Of a stretch of DNA of 64,000 nt, positions 8,654-18,441 are shown in pieces. Position numbers and translations under genes: made by a program. Positions within the stretch are counted from its first letter, which is position 1. The number at the start of each line of letters is the position of its first letter. The notes beneath the pieces are model-generated. The model saw nothing but the letters and a program-made list of their open reading frames with translations. It was not told the origin of the DNA and searched no databases. The stretch is from Luteimonas terrae (GTDB lineage Bacteria > Pseudomonadota > Gammaproteobacteria > Xanthomonadales > Xanthomonadaceae): contig NZ_SMTG01000002.1 of assembly GCF_004358165.1 (NCBI RefSeq), forward strand, positions 1,426,001 through 1,490,000, read 5' to 3'.

Positions 8654-9778
8654 ATGCCCCTGACCATCGCCCTGAGCGGAATGGACAACGCCACCGAAAC
8701 CGCGTTGCGCGCGGCGTTCTCCGGCGCCAATGCGCAGCTCGGCGATGCCTTTGCGCTGATCGCCGAAGCCGAGGCCGAACACGTCATCGTTGACATGGAC
8801 AGCATGTACGGCCCGATGAGCTGGCTGCGCCTGCACGCGGCGGGCAAGCAGATCATCGGCCTGACGTCTGCGCCGCGAGTGCAGACGCATTTCCGCCTGG
8901 GACGTCCGTTCGACGACAACGCGATGGCTGCCCTGCTGCGGGAGATCGCGGCGACGCAGGATGTCGAGCTGGCGCCAGCACTACCGGTGACGCAGCCGGC
9001 TTCCGTCGAGTCGACACGCGTGGAGACACTGGACGCACCGGTCCCAGCTGCAGCGGCCGAGGCCGCATTCCCCGTCGTGGATACGGTCCCGCCGGCGCCT
9101 GCACCTGCTGCGGTCGAGGCGTCGGACGCCCCGGCGCCGGACGTCACGGACCGTGCGGAAGCCGCAGACCCCGCACCGGTGCCGGAGTTCGAACCCGAGC
9201 CGGAGCCCGAACGCGCCCTGCCCTTCGCTACCTGGCTGCAGACCGGCGTGCTGCGCGGTCGTCGCCGCTATCGCCGTGAAACCGGTCCGACGCTTTGGCT
9301 GGATTTCGGCGCGCAGCAGTACCACGGCCCCTCGACGCTGAAGCCGCTGACGCAGTACTTCGCCGGGCCGATCGAACGCGACGCCTTCGAGTCGATCGAC
9401 GATGCGACATGGGCACGCGAGGCCGGCGCCGCCGGTACTCCGCAGCCCCTGCTGCGTCTGGTCTGGCTGGGTGGTCTGCTCGCCGGCGACGGCGCGTTGG
9501 CGCCCGAACACGACCCGGATGCGCGCTACCAGCTGAACAAGTGGCCGCAGACCGAGCGCGAATACCCGCGCCATTTCCGCATCGCGACCGCGATGATGAA
9601 GGGCCCGGCGACGCTGGACGAGATCATCCAGGCCAGCGGCCTGCCGGCAGAGGAAGTGGTGCGCTTCGTGAACGCGAACCTCGCCACCGGGTATGCCGAA
9701 CCGCTGGTCGAAACGCCGGTCGTAGCCGAACCGCCGGAGCGCGCGAGCGGCTTTTTCTCCCGCCTGCGCCGCCGCTGA
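8654..9778 (+). CDS. Lineage protein with receiver-like N-terminus and winged-helix-like C-terminus
   Basis: I do not recognise a named family for this 374-aa protein. Residues 1-95 ([46 protein letters not shown]) have the beta-alpha alternation of a CheY-like receiver fold. The VDMDSMYG strand sits where a receiver would carry its phospho-Asp, but the other acidic residues are not obvious. Residues 100-190 are a low-complexity Ala/Pro/Glu linker. The last third contains TAMMKGPATLDEIIQASGLPAEEVVRFVNA, which looks like a winged helix-turn-helix. The protein ends in a basic RLRRR tail. No signal peptide or membrane segment is present. It lies directly before dxs. A 15-codon ORF from 8616 to 8663 overlaps its start. 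Confidence 0.7.
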   Translation: MPLTIALSGMDNATETALRAAFSGANAQLGDAFALIAEAEAEHVIVDMDSMYGPMSWLRLHAAGKQIIGLTSAPRVQTHFRLGRPFDDNAMAALLREIAATQDVELAPALPVTQPASVESTRVETLDAPVPAAAAEAAFPVVDTVPPAPAPAAVEASDAPAPDVTDRAEAADPAPVPEFEPEPEPERALPFATWLQTGVLRGRRRYRRETGPTLWLDFGAQQYHGPSTLKPLTQYFAGPIERDAFESIDDATWAREAGAAGTPQPLLRLVWLGGLLAGDGALAPEHDPDARYQLNKWPQTEREYPRHFRIATAMMKGPATLDEIIQASGLPAEEVVRFVNANLATGYAEPLVETPVVAEPPERASGFFSRLRRR

Positions 9779-9828
9779 AGCCGCGCCATCGATGACAGGC
9801 CGGTGACGCCAGCGGCAGGGTCGCGGCG

Positions 9829-9834
9829 TACAAT
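9829..9834 (+). promoter_or_regulatory. Likely -10 element of a leaderless dxs transcript
   Basis: TACAAT ends exactly six bases before the dxs ATG, so transcription would begin at or next to the start codon. No clear -35 is visible and there is no Shine-Dalgarno sequence between the element and the ATG. Confidence 0.45.
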
Positions 9835-9840
9835 TGGCGG

Positions 9841-11754
9841 ATGATCGATTCAACGCGCTACCCGCGCCTTTCGCGCATCGACGCGCCGTCCGACCTGCGC
9901 CAGTTCGACGAGTCCGAACTGCCTGCGATCGCCGACGAACTGCGTGCCTATCTCATCGAATCCGTCGGCAAGAGCGGTGGCCACTTCGGCGCCGGCCTCG
10001 GCGTGATCGAGCTGACCACGGTCCTGCACTACCTCTACGACACGCCGCACGACCGCGTGGTGTGGGACGTCGGTCACCAGACCTATCCGCACAAGATCCT
10101 GACCGGCCGCCGCGACCGCATCCACACGGTCAAGCAGAAGGACGGCGTGGCGCCGTTCCCCAAGCGCGAGGAATCCGAGTACGACACCTTCGGCGTCGGC
10201 CATTCGTCGACCTCGATCTCGGCCGCGCTGGGCATGGCGGTGGCGAATGCGCAGGCCGGCAACGACCGCCGCGTGGTCGCGGTGATCGGCGACGGCGCGA
10301 TGACCGCCGGTATGGCCTACGAGGCACTCAACCACGCCGGCGGCATGGAGCCCGAGCCGGACGTGCTGGTGATCCTCAACGACAACCGCATGTCGATCAG
10401 CGAGGCGGTCGGTGGCCTGACCAAGATGCTCGGTCGCGCGACCGGCAGCCGCACGCTCAACGCACTGCGCGAAGGTGGCAAGAAGCTGCTCGGCGACAAG
10501 AACAACCCGACCGCGAAGTTCGTGCGTCGCTGGGAAGAACACTGGAAGGGCATGTTCGTGCCGTCCACGCTGTTCGAGGAAATGGGCTTCCATTACACCG
10601 GTCCGATCGACGGTCACGACGTCAAGGCGCTGGTCGAGACCCTGAAGACGCTCAAGGGCCTGAAGGGCCCGCAGCTGCTGCACGTCATCACGACCAAGGG
10701 CAAGGGCTACGAGCTCGCCGAGGGCGACCAGATCGGCTACCACGCCGTGTCGCCGTTCGATCCCGACAAGGGCCTGGTCGCCAAGGGCGGCGCCAAGAAG
10801 CCGACCTATACCGATGTCTTCGGTGACTGGCTGTGCGACATGGCCGCCGCCGATCCGCTGCTGCTGGGCATCACCCCGGCGATGCGCGAGGGCTCGGGCC
10901 TGGTGCGTTTCAGCAAGGAATATCCCGCGCGCTACTTCGACACCGCCATCGCCGAACAGCACGCGGTGACGCTCGCCGCGGGCATGGCCTGCGAGGGCGC
11001 CAAGCCGGTCGTCGCGATCTATTCGACCTTCCTGCAGCGTGCCTACGACCAGCTGGTCCATGACGTGGCCGTGCAGAAGCTCGATGTGCTGTTCGCGATC
11101 GACCGCGGCGGCGTGGTCGGACCGGACGGCGCCACGCACGCCGGCAATCTCGACCTGAGCTTCCTGCGCTGCGTGCCGAACTTGGTGCTGATGGCGCCGG
11201 CCGACGAGAACGAGTGCCGGCAGATGCTGACGACCGGCTTCCGGTTCGAAGGTCCGGCCGCGGTGCGCTATCCGCGCGGGTCCGGCCCGGGCGTCGCCGT
11301 CGACACCACGCTCGACGTCCTGCCGATCGGCAAGGCCGAACTGCGCAAGCGTGGCGCGCGTGTCGCGCTGCTGGCATTCGGCGCGATCGTGCCGGCCGCC
11401 GAACAGGTCGCCGCCGAACTCGGCCTGACCCTGGTCAACATGCGCTTCGTGCGTCCGCTCGACCGCGCGCTGCTGCTGGAGCTGTCGCAGACCCACGAGG
11501 GCTTCGTGACGCTGGAAGACAACGTCGTCGCCGGCGGCGCCGGTTCGGGTGTCGCCGAGTTGCTCAATGCCGAAGGCGTGACCCTGCCCATGCTGCATCT
11601 CGGCCTGCCCGATGCGTTCCAGCATCACGCCAGCCGCGAGGACCTGCTGACCGAGGCCGGACTCGACGCGGCCGGCATCCGCGAGGCGGTGCTCCGCCGC
11701 TGGCCGCATGTGCGTGGCGGCAGCGCGAATCTGCAGGCCGCCGCCGCGGGCTGA
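9841..11754 (+). CDS. dxs: 1-deoxy-D-xylulose-5-phosphate synthase
   Basis: DXS condenses pyruvate and glyceraldehyde-3-phosphate using thiamine diphosphate, the entry step of the MEP isoprenoid pathway. The product is 637 aa, a normal length. The TPP/Mg site GDGAMTAG begins at residue 150, followed by LNDNRMSIS. The pyrimidine domain has the catalytic Glu372 in [44 protein letters not shown] and the C-terminal transketolase domain ([19 protein letters not shown]) are all present. The start at 9841 is supported by the -10-like element six bases upstream. The gene is convergent with the GumN-type gene, and a strong hairpin lies between them. Confidence 0.97.
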   Translation: MIDSTRYPRLSRIDAPSDLRQFDESELPAIADELRAYLIESVGKSGGHFGAGLGVIELTTVLHYLYDTPHDRVVWDVGHQTYPHKILTGRRDRIHTVKQKDGVAPFPKREESEYDTFGVGHSSTSISAALGMAVANAQAGNDRRVVAVIGDGAMTAGMAYEALNHAGGMEPEPDVLVILNDNRMSISEAVGGLTKMLGRATGSRTLNALREGGKKLLGDKNNPTAKFVRRWEEHWKGMFVPSTLFEEMGFHYTGPIDGHDVKALVETLKTLKGLKGPQLLHVITTKGKGYELAEGDQIGYHAVSPFDPDKGLVAKGGAKKPTYTDVFGDWLCDMAAADPLLLGITPAMREGSGLVRFSKEYPARYFDTAIAEQHAVTLAAGMACEGAKPVVAIYSTFLQRAYDQLVHDVAVQKLDVLFAIDRGGVVGPDGATHAGNLDLSFLRCVPNLVLMAPADENECRQMLTTGFRFEGPAAVRYPRGSGPGVAVDTTLDVLPIGKAELRKRGARVALLAFGAIVPAAEQVAAELGLTLVNMRFVRPLDRALLLELSQTHEGFVTLEDNVVAGGAGSGVAELLNAEGVTLPMLHLGLPDAFQHHASREDLLTEAGLDAAGIREAVLRRWPHVRGGSANLQAAAAG

Positions 11755-11761
11755 TTGCGAC

Positions 11762-11784
11762 GCCGCGGGCCCATGGCCCGCGGC
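11762..11784. terminator. Bidirectional hairpin between dxs and the GumN-type gene
   Basis: A perfect 10-bp GC-rich stem (GCCGCGGGCC/GGCCCGCGGC) with a CAT loop fills the 39-bp gap between two convergent genes. There is no U-tract on either side, so it may act as a pause, mRNA end or weak terminator. Confidence 0.5.
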
Positions 11785-11793
11785 ACTCCCGGG

Positions 11794-12876
11794 TCACGGC
11801 GTGCCGTCGTCCTGCGGGTCGGTGCCGTCTTCGACCATGTCCGCTTCGTCGGGCGCGAGCACGGTGTAGCCGCGCCGGCGCAGACTGTCCAGATGTCCGT
11901 CCGGCTTGAGCAGTGCATCGACGGACACCGAGGCGAACACGGTGTCGTGCTCGGCCATGGCCTTGTCCACGGCCGCGAGCCAGGTCTCGCCCACTCTCAC
12001 CTGGATATCGCGCAGACCCAGTTCGCGCGCGGTCGTACTCGCCGTCCACGCAGACAGGCAGGCCATCACCTGTGCCTGCGCGTCGTCCATCGCGCGTAGC
12101 GCGGCGATGTCGCCCACGGCCCAGGCGTTAGCGCGCGCCGCCACGCGCGGCAGATCGCGTTCGATGATGTCGAGCGTGCCGCGCACGCAGTCCAGGTCTT
12201 CGGGCTTCAGGGTTTCCTGCCGGAACGTGCGCAGCGCGCCGCGCGGGTCATCGACCTTGATCGACACTACCGTCGGCGTGACCTCCATCCCGCGCGCCTT
12301 GAGCGCGTCTTGAATCACCGGGCCGACGATGCCGCCTTCGGCCAGCCCGTTCTTCTCCAGGGCCGCGCGATAGAGCTGGTAGACCGCGATGAAGGGACGC
12401 TTGCGCTCCATGCCGCGATCGCGACCGACGTAGCGCTGCTTGAGCGAGGCCCAGCGCTGGTAGAGATCCGGCGGCAGCAGTTCGTCGAGCGTCGCGCCAT
12501 CCGGATTGCGCATCGCACGGAATGCGGAAGGCGCCAGCGTGAGCCTGCCGAACAACCCGATGTCCGCCCCCATCTGCACGCCCGGCGGTCCGAGCACGGC
12601 GCCGGCACGCGCCAGCACTTCGCGCACCTCATCCGCCTTCCAGGTCATGCCGGCCGGCAGCGGCGACTGCGTGCCGAGGATGTAGAGCGTGTGGCCGTCC
12701 GTGCGCCGCGCGCGCCACAGCCCGGGCCCGGGCTGTACGCCGGTCACGACCACCGTGTCGAGATCACGCACCTCCGAGGTAGCGGACGGCACTAAGTCCG
12801 CCGTCTGCGCGTATGCCAACGGGACCACCAGTGCGAAGGCCAGCACCACGCCGCACACGCCGAACCGCTTGTCCAT
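11794..12876 (-). CDS. TraB/GumN-family secreted protein
   Basis: This 360-aa protein belongs to the TraB/GumN (prgY-like) family. It is recognisable from WRARRTDGHTLYILGTQSPLPAGMTW near the N-terminus, followed by LAPSAFRAMRNPDGATLDELLPPDLYQRW and the late LRRRGYTVLAPDE. The N-terminus MDKRFGVCGVVLAFALVVPLAYAQ is a good Sec signal peptide, so the protein is periplasmic or outer-membrane associated. Family members have been suggested to be metalloproteases; GumN sits beside the xanthan cluster in Xanthomonas but its reaction is unproven. I chose ATG 12876 because it gives a clean signal peptide; ATGs at 12885 and 12912 are in frame and remain possible. No partner gene is adjacent. Confidence 0.82.
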   Translation of the reverse strand: MDKRFGVCGVVLAFALVVPLAYAQTADLVPSATSEVRDLDTVVVTGVQPGPGLWRARRTDGHTLYILGTQSPLPAGMTWKADEVREVLARAGAVLGPPGVQMGADIGLFGRLTLAPSAFRAMRNPDGATLDELLPPDLYQRWASLKQRYVGRDRGMERKRPFIAVYQLYRAALEKNGLAEGGIVGPVIQDALKARGMEVTPTVVSIKVDDPRGALRTFRQETLKPEDLDCVRGTLDIIERDLPRVAARANAWAVGDIAALRAMDDAQAQVMACLSAWTASTTARELGLRDIQVRVGETWLAAVDKAMAEHDTVFASVSVDALLKPDGHLDSLRRRGYTVLAPDEADMVEDGTDPQDDGTP

Positions 12877-13038
12877 CAGCGACATCCGTTCAAGGAGATG
12901 AAGGCCGAGCATACAAAGCGTGGCAGGCACGTGCGCATGCCGGTCGGCACGGCAGCAGCGTCGTGTTCAGCCACGCGCGACAGTCCGCCCACGCACCGGT
13001 CGATACGGTGACGGCCCCTCCCCGATACCGGAACCACC

Positions 13039-13206
13039 ATGACGCTCACCGACGACCAGCGCCGGATCCTGCAGGACATCGACAGCACGACGCCGATCAG
13101 CGAGGCCGAGACCAAGTGGGCGGTCGATGCCGGCCTGGCCGTGCTTGCCGAAGACGGCGACATCGACCTCAGCGACGCGGGCCGCGAGGCGCTCGACACG
13201 CGCTGA
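13039..13206 (+). CDS. Small 55-aa acidic protein
   Basis: This is a short ORF of 55 codons (MTLTDDQRRILQDI... to DAGREALDTR). Composition is acidic and helical, with strong GC at third positions like its neighbours, which argues for coding. A GGAAC lies a few bases before the ATG, a weak ribosome-binding site. It ends 23 bases before a strong hairpin terminator that would serve both it and tRNA-Pro. No known domain is seen. It has no frameshift or internal stop. Function is unknown. Confidence 0.5.
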   Translation: MTLTDDQRRILQDIDSTTPISEAETKWAVDAGLAVLAEDGDIDLSDAGREALDTR

Positions 13207-13229
13207 CACGTTCTGCAACGCACACACGA

Positions 13230-13257
13230 AACGGCCCGCGTTCGCACGCGGGCCGTT
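13230..13257. terminator. Terminator shared by the small ORF and tRNA-Pro
   Basis: An 11-bp perfect stem (AACGGCCCGCG/CGCGGGCCGTT) with loop 13241-13246. It is followed by TTCG on the plus strand and TTTCG on the minus strand, so it can end both converging transcripts. Confidence 0.75.
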
Positions 13258-13266
13258 CGTTGAAGA

Positions 13267-13343
13267 TGGTCGGGGTAGCCGGATTTGAACCGACGACCAC
13301 TTGTCCCCCAGACAAGTGCGCTACCAGGCTGCGCTATACCCCG
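13267..13343 (-). tRNA. tRNA-Pro (anticodon GGG)
   Basis: The minus strand reads CGGGGTA paired with TACCCCG, then A and an encoded CCA. The D-arm is TAGCGCAGCCTGGTAGCGCA. The anticodon stem CTTGT/ACAAG encloses CTGGGGG, giving anticodon GGG (Pro). The T-arm GTCGGTTCAAATCCGGC is canonical. A perfect TATAAT lies 11 bases upstream and a terminator downstream. Confidence 0.97.
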
Positions 13344-13353
13344 GAATCCGGAA

Positions 13354-13359
13354 ATTATA
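13354..13359 (-). promoter_or_regulatory. -10 element of tRNA-Pro
   Basis: A consensus TATAAT on the minus strand lies 10 bases before the tRNA. No good -35 is visible at 16-18 bases. The hairpin GGGCGAAACGCCC just upstream may end the merR transcript. Confidence 0.55.
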
Positions 13360-13389
13360 CCGGGAAGCGGGCGTTTCGCCCATGCCCGA

Positions 13390-13746
13390 TCAACGCTTGA
13401 GCAGTTGCAGCACGTCCTCGAGTTCCATGCGCACCTGGCGCACGATCTGGTTGCTCAGTGCGGACTCCTGCTTGGCGCCCTCGCCTTCGAGCCGCAGGCG
13501 CGCGCCGCCGATCGTGTAACCCTGCTCGTACAGCAGGCCGCGGATCTGGCGGACCATCAGCACGTCGTGGCGCTGGTAGTAGCGACGGTTGCCGCGGCGC
13601 TTGACCGGCTCGAGACTCGGAAACTCGGTCTCCCAGTAACGCAGGACGTGCGGCTTGACGTCGCACAGCTCGCTGACTTCACCGATCGTGAAGTAGCGCT
13701 TCGCCGGAATCGGCGGCAGTTCGCGGTTGCTGCCCGGGTCAAGCAT
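13390..13746 (-). CDS. MerR-family transcriptional regulator downstream of ihfA
   Basis: This 118-aa protein has an N-terminal MerR-type winged helix-turn-helix. The stretch [30 protein letters not shown] is followed by [30 protein letters not shown]. It lacks the cysteines of metal-sensing MerR proteins and has only a short C-terminal helix ([20 protein letters not shown]), which fits the small MerR-like regulators that follow ihfA in many proteobacteria. Its ATG lies inside the end of ihfA (ATGCTTGA, 8-bp overlap), so translation is coupled. Its targets cannot be read here. It is the last gene of the thrS-infC-rpmI-rplT-pheST-ihfA operon. Confidence 0.9.
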   Translation of the reverse strand: MLDPGSNRELPPIPAKRYFTIGEVSELCDVKPHVLRYWETEFPSLEPVKRRGNRRYYQRHDVLMVRQIRGLLYEQGYTIGGARLRLEGEGAKQESALSNQIVRQVRMELEDVLQLLKR

Positions 13747-14050
13747 GGAGCGCGCCCACCGAGCCGGTGTACGCCTCGACGCGTTCCTTGAGCTTCTGCC
13801 CCGGACGGAAGGTCACGACCGTGCGCGCGGAGATCGGAATCTCCTCGCCGGTCTTGGGATTGCGGCCCGGGCGCTCGTTCTTGCGGCGCAGGTCGAAATT
13901 GCCGAAGCCCGACAGCTTGACCTGGCGGCCCTGCTGCAGCGCATCGCGCAGCACGTCGAAGAAGGCGTCGACGAATTCCTTCGCCTCGCGCTTGTTCAAG
14001 CCCACTTCCTCGTAGAGCTTCTCGGCCATGTCCGCCTTCGTCAGTGCCAC
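13739..14050 (-). CDS. ihfA: Integration host factor subunit alpha
   Basis: IHF-alpha pairs with IHF-beta to bend DNA at specific sites in replication, transcription and recombination. The 103-aa product starts [32 protein letters not shown]. It contains the DNA-intercalating Pro in [14 protein letters not shown], followed by [15 protein letters not shown]. The start codon is GTG at 14050, with a strong AGGGGGG 8 bases upstream. It follows pheT after 21 bases and overlaps merR by 8 bases. This pheT-ihfA linkage is the classic gammaproteobacterial arrangement, so ihfA expression is tied to the Phe-tRNA synthetase operon. Confidence 0.97.
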   Translation of the reverse strand: MALTKADMAEKLYEEVGLNKREAKEFVDAFFDVLRDALQQGRQVKLSGFGNFDLRRKNERPGRNPKTGEEIPISARTVVTFRPGQKLKERVEAYTGSVGALHA

Positions 14051-14071
14051 GCCACCACCCCCCTGTGAGGC

Positions 14072-16447
14072 TCAGCCCCGGATCTTCGCGTCGTGCTGGC
14101 GCGCCAGCGCGGCCACCACATCCGCGACGACGGCATCGACATCGCGGTCGGTCAGAGTGCGTGAACTTTCCTGCAGAATCAAGCCCATGGCGAGACTCCT
14201 GAACCCCGTTTCGACCCCCTGCCCGGCGTAACGGTCGAACAGGCGGACGTCGGCCAGCAGCGGTCCCGCGGATGCACGAACCGTCGCCTCGAGCGCGGCC
14301 CAGTCGACCGATTCGGGCGCAACGATGGCGAGATCGCGACGCACCGACGGGAACTTCGACAGGCCGGTCACGCGCGGCAGCGGACGTGCCTGCAATGCCG
14401 CGGCTTCGAGTTCGAAGGCGACGACGGGCACGTCGATGTCCAAGGCGCGTAGCAGGCGCGGATGCAGTTCGCCGATCCAGCCGACACGACGCCCGTCGCG
14501 CAGCACGTCGGCCGAGCGGCCCGGATGGCCATGCGGCGCAGTCGAGCGCGCAAACGAGAGCTGCGCACCCGCGACGGCGGCAAGCGCCTCGAGATCGCCC
14601 TTCAGATCGAAGTAGTCCACCGGGCGCGACGCATCGCCCCACTGCTCGGCACCGGCATCGCCGGCAACCGCGGCCGCGACCTGCAGCGTCTCGACCGGCG
14701 CCGCGCCTGCGGCCTCGGCCTGCGCGAACACCTTACCCAGTTCGAACAGGCGCACGCGATCCTGCTGACGCGCGAGGTTGCGCGCGAGCGAAGAGACCAG
14801 ACCCGGCAGCAGCGCGGTGCGCATCACGCCGAGTTCGGCGCTCAGGGGATTGGCCAGCGGCACGCTGCCGGCCGCCATCTGCCACGCGGCGAGCAGCGAC
14901 GCATCCACGAAGGCGAAGTTGACGGTTTCCAAGCAATCGCGCGCGACCATCTGGCGGCGCAGCTCGGCCTCGGCGACGCGGGTCTCGCTGGGCGCGGCGA
15001 TGCGCGTGGCGCCGCCCGGCAGCGTGGTCGGCACGCGGTCGTAACCGTGGATGCGCACGACCTCTTCGATCAGGTCCTCCTCGATCGCCAGATCGAAGCG
15101 GCGCGTCGGCGCGGTGACCTGCCAGCCGGCGTCGTCGGCCACGACGTCCAGACCCAGCGCACGCAGGATGCGTTCGACTTCGGCATCTTCGACGGTCAGG
15201 CCCAGCACGCGTGCCAGGCGCGCGCGGCGCAGGGCGATGGTGCGCGGGGTGGCGATGTGCGCGTCGAGTTCGGCCGCGGTCACCGGACCAGCAGTGCCGC
15301 CGGCGACATCGAGGATGAGGCGCGTCGCGTACTCGATCGCGGTGCGCGGCAGTTCGGGATCCACACCGCGCTCGAACCGGTGCGCGGCATCGGTATGCAG
15401 GCCCAGCTTGCGGCTGCGGCCGATGATCGCATCCGGCGCGAAGTGCGCCGATTCGAGAAACACGTTGCGGGTGCCGTCGGTCACGCGCGTGTCGAAGCCG
15501 CCCATGACGCCGGCCAGCGCGACGACGCGGTCCGCGTCTGTGATCGCGAGGAACTGTTCGTCCAGCGTCGCGTCGCGACCGTCGAGCAGCTTGAGCGCCT
15601 CGCCCTTGCGCGCGCGGCGCACGCCGACCGGGCCCGTCAACAGGTCGCGATCGAAGGCATGCATCGGCTGGCCGAGTTCGAGCATCACGTACTGGGTGAC
15701 GTCGACGAGGAAGCTGACCGGACGGATGCCGCTGCGGCGCAGACGCTCGGCCATCCAGACGGGCGTCGGACGCGTCGCGTCGACACCTTCGATCACGCGA
15801 CCGAGATAACGCGGCGCGTCCGCACCTGCGTCGAGCACGACCTGCAGGGATGCGTCCGAGGTGGGCGACACGGCCGGCGCATCGAGCGGTGCGACTTCGC
15901 TGCCGCAGGCCGCGGCCACGTCGAAGGCGATGCCGCGGATGCCGAAGCAATCGGCGCGGTTGGGCGTGAGCTTCAGTTCGATGGTCGCGTCCGGCAGGCC
16001 GAGATAGTCGGCCAACGGCGTGCCGACCGGCGCGTCGTCCGGCAGTTCCAGCAGACCGGACGCATCGGCATCGATGCCGAGTTCCCTTGCCGAGCAGAGC
16101 ATGCCGTTCGACTCGACGCTACGCAGCTTCGCGGCCTTGATCGTCAGGTCACCGACCTGCGTGCCGATCGTCGCCAGTGGCGCGACCAGGCCCGGCCGCA
16201 CATTCGGCGCGCCGCACACGATCTGCAGCGTCGTGCCGCCAGCGTCGACCTGACAGACCTGCAGGCGATCGGCTTCGGGATGCTTCTCGGCCGAGACGAT
16301 GCGCGCGACGACGACGCCTTCCAGCGAAGTGCCCAGCGGCGTGATCTCCTCGACCTCGAGGCCGATCGCGGTCAGCGTCGCGGCCAGTTCTTCGCGGCTC
16401 GCATCGGTCTTGACGTGCTGGCGCAGCCAGTTTTCGCTGAATTTCAT
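14072..16447 (-). CDS. pheT: Phenylalanyl-tRNA synthetase beta subunit
   Basis: The beta subunit of the alpha2-beta2 enzyme that charges tRNA-Phe is 791 aa here, the normal length. It opens MKFSENWLRQHVKT. It has a tRNA-binding (EMAP-like) domain at about residues 40-150 (VVVARIVSAEKHPEADRLQVCQVD), the B3/B4 editing domain, and the B5 domain. The catalytic-like core has LANPLSAELGVMRTALLPGLV, and the C-terminal FDX-ACB anticodon domain has FPSVRRDLAIV. The ATG at 16447 is preceded by GGA. It is separated from pheS by a 124-bp gap filled by a heptamer repeat hairpin, unusual for an operon whose two genes must be made in equal amounts. Confidence 0.97.
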   Translation of the reverse strand: MKFSENWLRQHVKTDASREELAATLTAIGLEVEEITPLGTSLEGVVVARIVSAEKHPEADRLQVCQVDAGGTTLQIVCGAPNVRPGLVAPLATIGTQVGDLTIKAAKLRSVESNGMLCSARELGIDADASGLLELPDDAPVGTPLADYLGLPDATIELKLTPNRADCFGIRGIAFDVAAACGSEVAPLDAPAVSPTSDASLQVVLDAGADAPRYLGRVIEGVDATRPTPVWMAERLRRSGIRPVSFLVDVTQYVMLELGQPMHAFDRDLLTGPVGVRRARKGEALKLLDGRDATLDEQFLAITDADRVVALAGVMGGFDTRVTDGTRNVFLESAHFAPDAIIGRSRKLGLHTDAAHRFERGVDPELPRTAIEYATRLILDVAGGTAGPVTAAELDAHIATPRTIALRRARLARVLGLTVEDAEVERILRALGLDVVADDAGWQVTAPTRRFDLAIEEDLIEEVVRIHGYDRVPTTLPGGATRIAAPSETRVAEAELRRQMVARDCLETVNFAFVDASLLAAWQMAAGSVPLANPLSAELGVMRTALLPGLVSSLARNLARQQDRVRLFELGKVFAQAEAAGAAPVETLQVAAAVAGDAGAEQWGDASRPVDYFDLKGDLEALAAVAGAQLSFARSTAPHGHPGRSADVLRDGRRVGWIGELHPRLLRALDIDVPVVAFELEAAALQARPLPRVTGLSKFPSVRRDLAIVAPESVDWAALEATVRASAGPLLADVRLFDRYAGQGVETGFRSLAMGLILQESSRTLTDRDVDAVVADVVAALARQHDAKIRG

Positions 16448-16571
16448 TGTGAAATTCCGTAATTCGTGATGGGTGATTCGTGATTCGACAAAGCAGCGTT
16501 TCCGCAACCGGTGACCATGCGCGTGACCCGCTTTTCCGAATCACCAATCACGAATCACCAATCACGGTGCC
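16448..16571. repeat. Heptamer tandem repeats in inverted orientation between pheS and pheT
   Basis: The plus strand carries AATTCGTGATGGGTGATTCG with further units at about 16459-16486, and the complementary array CGAATCACCAATCACG with further units at about 16538-16566. Each arm is about four copies of a 7-base unit GTGATTS. The arms can pair as an imperfect stem of about 29 bp with a loop of about 50 bases. The rest of the gap is the pheT ribosome-binding site. Confidence 0.7.
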
Positions 16572-17714
<1,143 letters not shown>

Positions 17715-18074
17715 TCAGGCCGCCAGCGCGCCCTTCGCCTTCTCGGCGAGCGCGGTAAAGCCGGTGGCATCGTTGACCGCGATATCGGCCAGGACCTTGC
17801 GGTCCAGCGTGATGCCGGCCTTGAGCAGACCGTTCATGAAACGGCTGTAGCTGATGCCGTTCATGCGTGCGGCCGCGTTGATACGCGTGATCCACAGCGA
17901 ACGGTAATCGCGCTTCTTCTGCTTGCGACCGATGTACGCGTACTGCTGGGCCTTGATGACGGCCTGCTTGGCAACGCGGAAGACCTTGCGACGGGCGTTG
18001 TAATAGCCCTTCGCGCGGCCGAGAACCTTCTTGTGACGGCGACGTGCTTGGACGCCACGCTTGACTCGTGCCAT
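17715..18074 (-). CDS. rplT: 50S ribosomal protein L20
   Basis: L20 binds 23S rRNA early in large-subunit assembly and, in E. coli, represses its own rpmI-rplT mRNA. The 119-aa product is full length and almost textbook: [24 protein letters not shown] at the start, then [18 protein letters not shown] and [16 protein letters not shown]. It follows rpmI after 13 bases. An AGGAGG-like stretch precedes the ATG. It belongs to the infC-rpmI-rplT-pheST cluster. Confidence 0.98.
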   Translation of the reverse strand: MARVKRGVQARRRHKKVLGRAKGYYNARRKVFRVAKQAVIKAQQYAYIGRKQKKRDYRSLWITRINAAARMNGISYSRFMNGLLKAGITLDRKVLADIAVNDATGFTALAEKAKGALAA

Positions 18075-18087
18075 GGGTCAGTCCTCC

Positions 18088-18285
18088 TCAGAGATACGGC
18101 AGCATGCGGTCGAGACGACCGGAGTCGCACGCCGGGATGTGGTTCGTCTGACGAAGGTTGCGCTTCCGCTTGGTGGCCTTCTTCGTGAGGATGTGGCTGC
18201 GGTTTGCGTGGCCGGCCTTGTACTTGCCGGACGCGGTCTTCCGGAACCGCTTGGCGGCGCCCCGGTGCGTCTTGATCTTGGGCAT
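18088..18285 (-). CDS. rpmI: 50S ribosomal protein L35
   Basis: This 65-aa basic ribosomal protein begins [23 protein letters not shown] and ends in the L35 pattern [18 protein letters not shown]. The start at 18285 has AAGGA 9 bases upstream. The longer open frame extending to 18420 is untranslated leader, since the family begins at this Met. A sigma-70 promoter about 150 bases upstream suggests an rpmI-rplT transcript independent of infC. Confidence 0.97.
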   Translation of the reverse strand: MPKIKTHRGAAKRFRKTASGKYKAGHANRSHILTKKATKRKRNLRQTNHIPACDSGRLDRMLPYL

Positions 18286-18441
18286 TGCGAGAGTCCTTGT
18301 AGGATGCGTTTTTACTGGCCGGGCGGTGGCTTTCGCCACGCTTTCCATTCCTGCCCATGCCAATGTTTGAGCCTGTGACCCCGAACGGGATCCAGGCCGG
18401 TCCTGGATTGGTGGTGCCACCCGGCGAACCGGGAGCCGCGC

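Noticed and set aside
16448..16571. CRISPR array or phage attachment site between pheS and pheT
   Set aside because: The repeat unit is only 7 bases with no unique spacers, and no integrase or phage genes are near.
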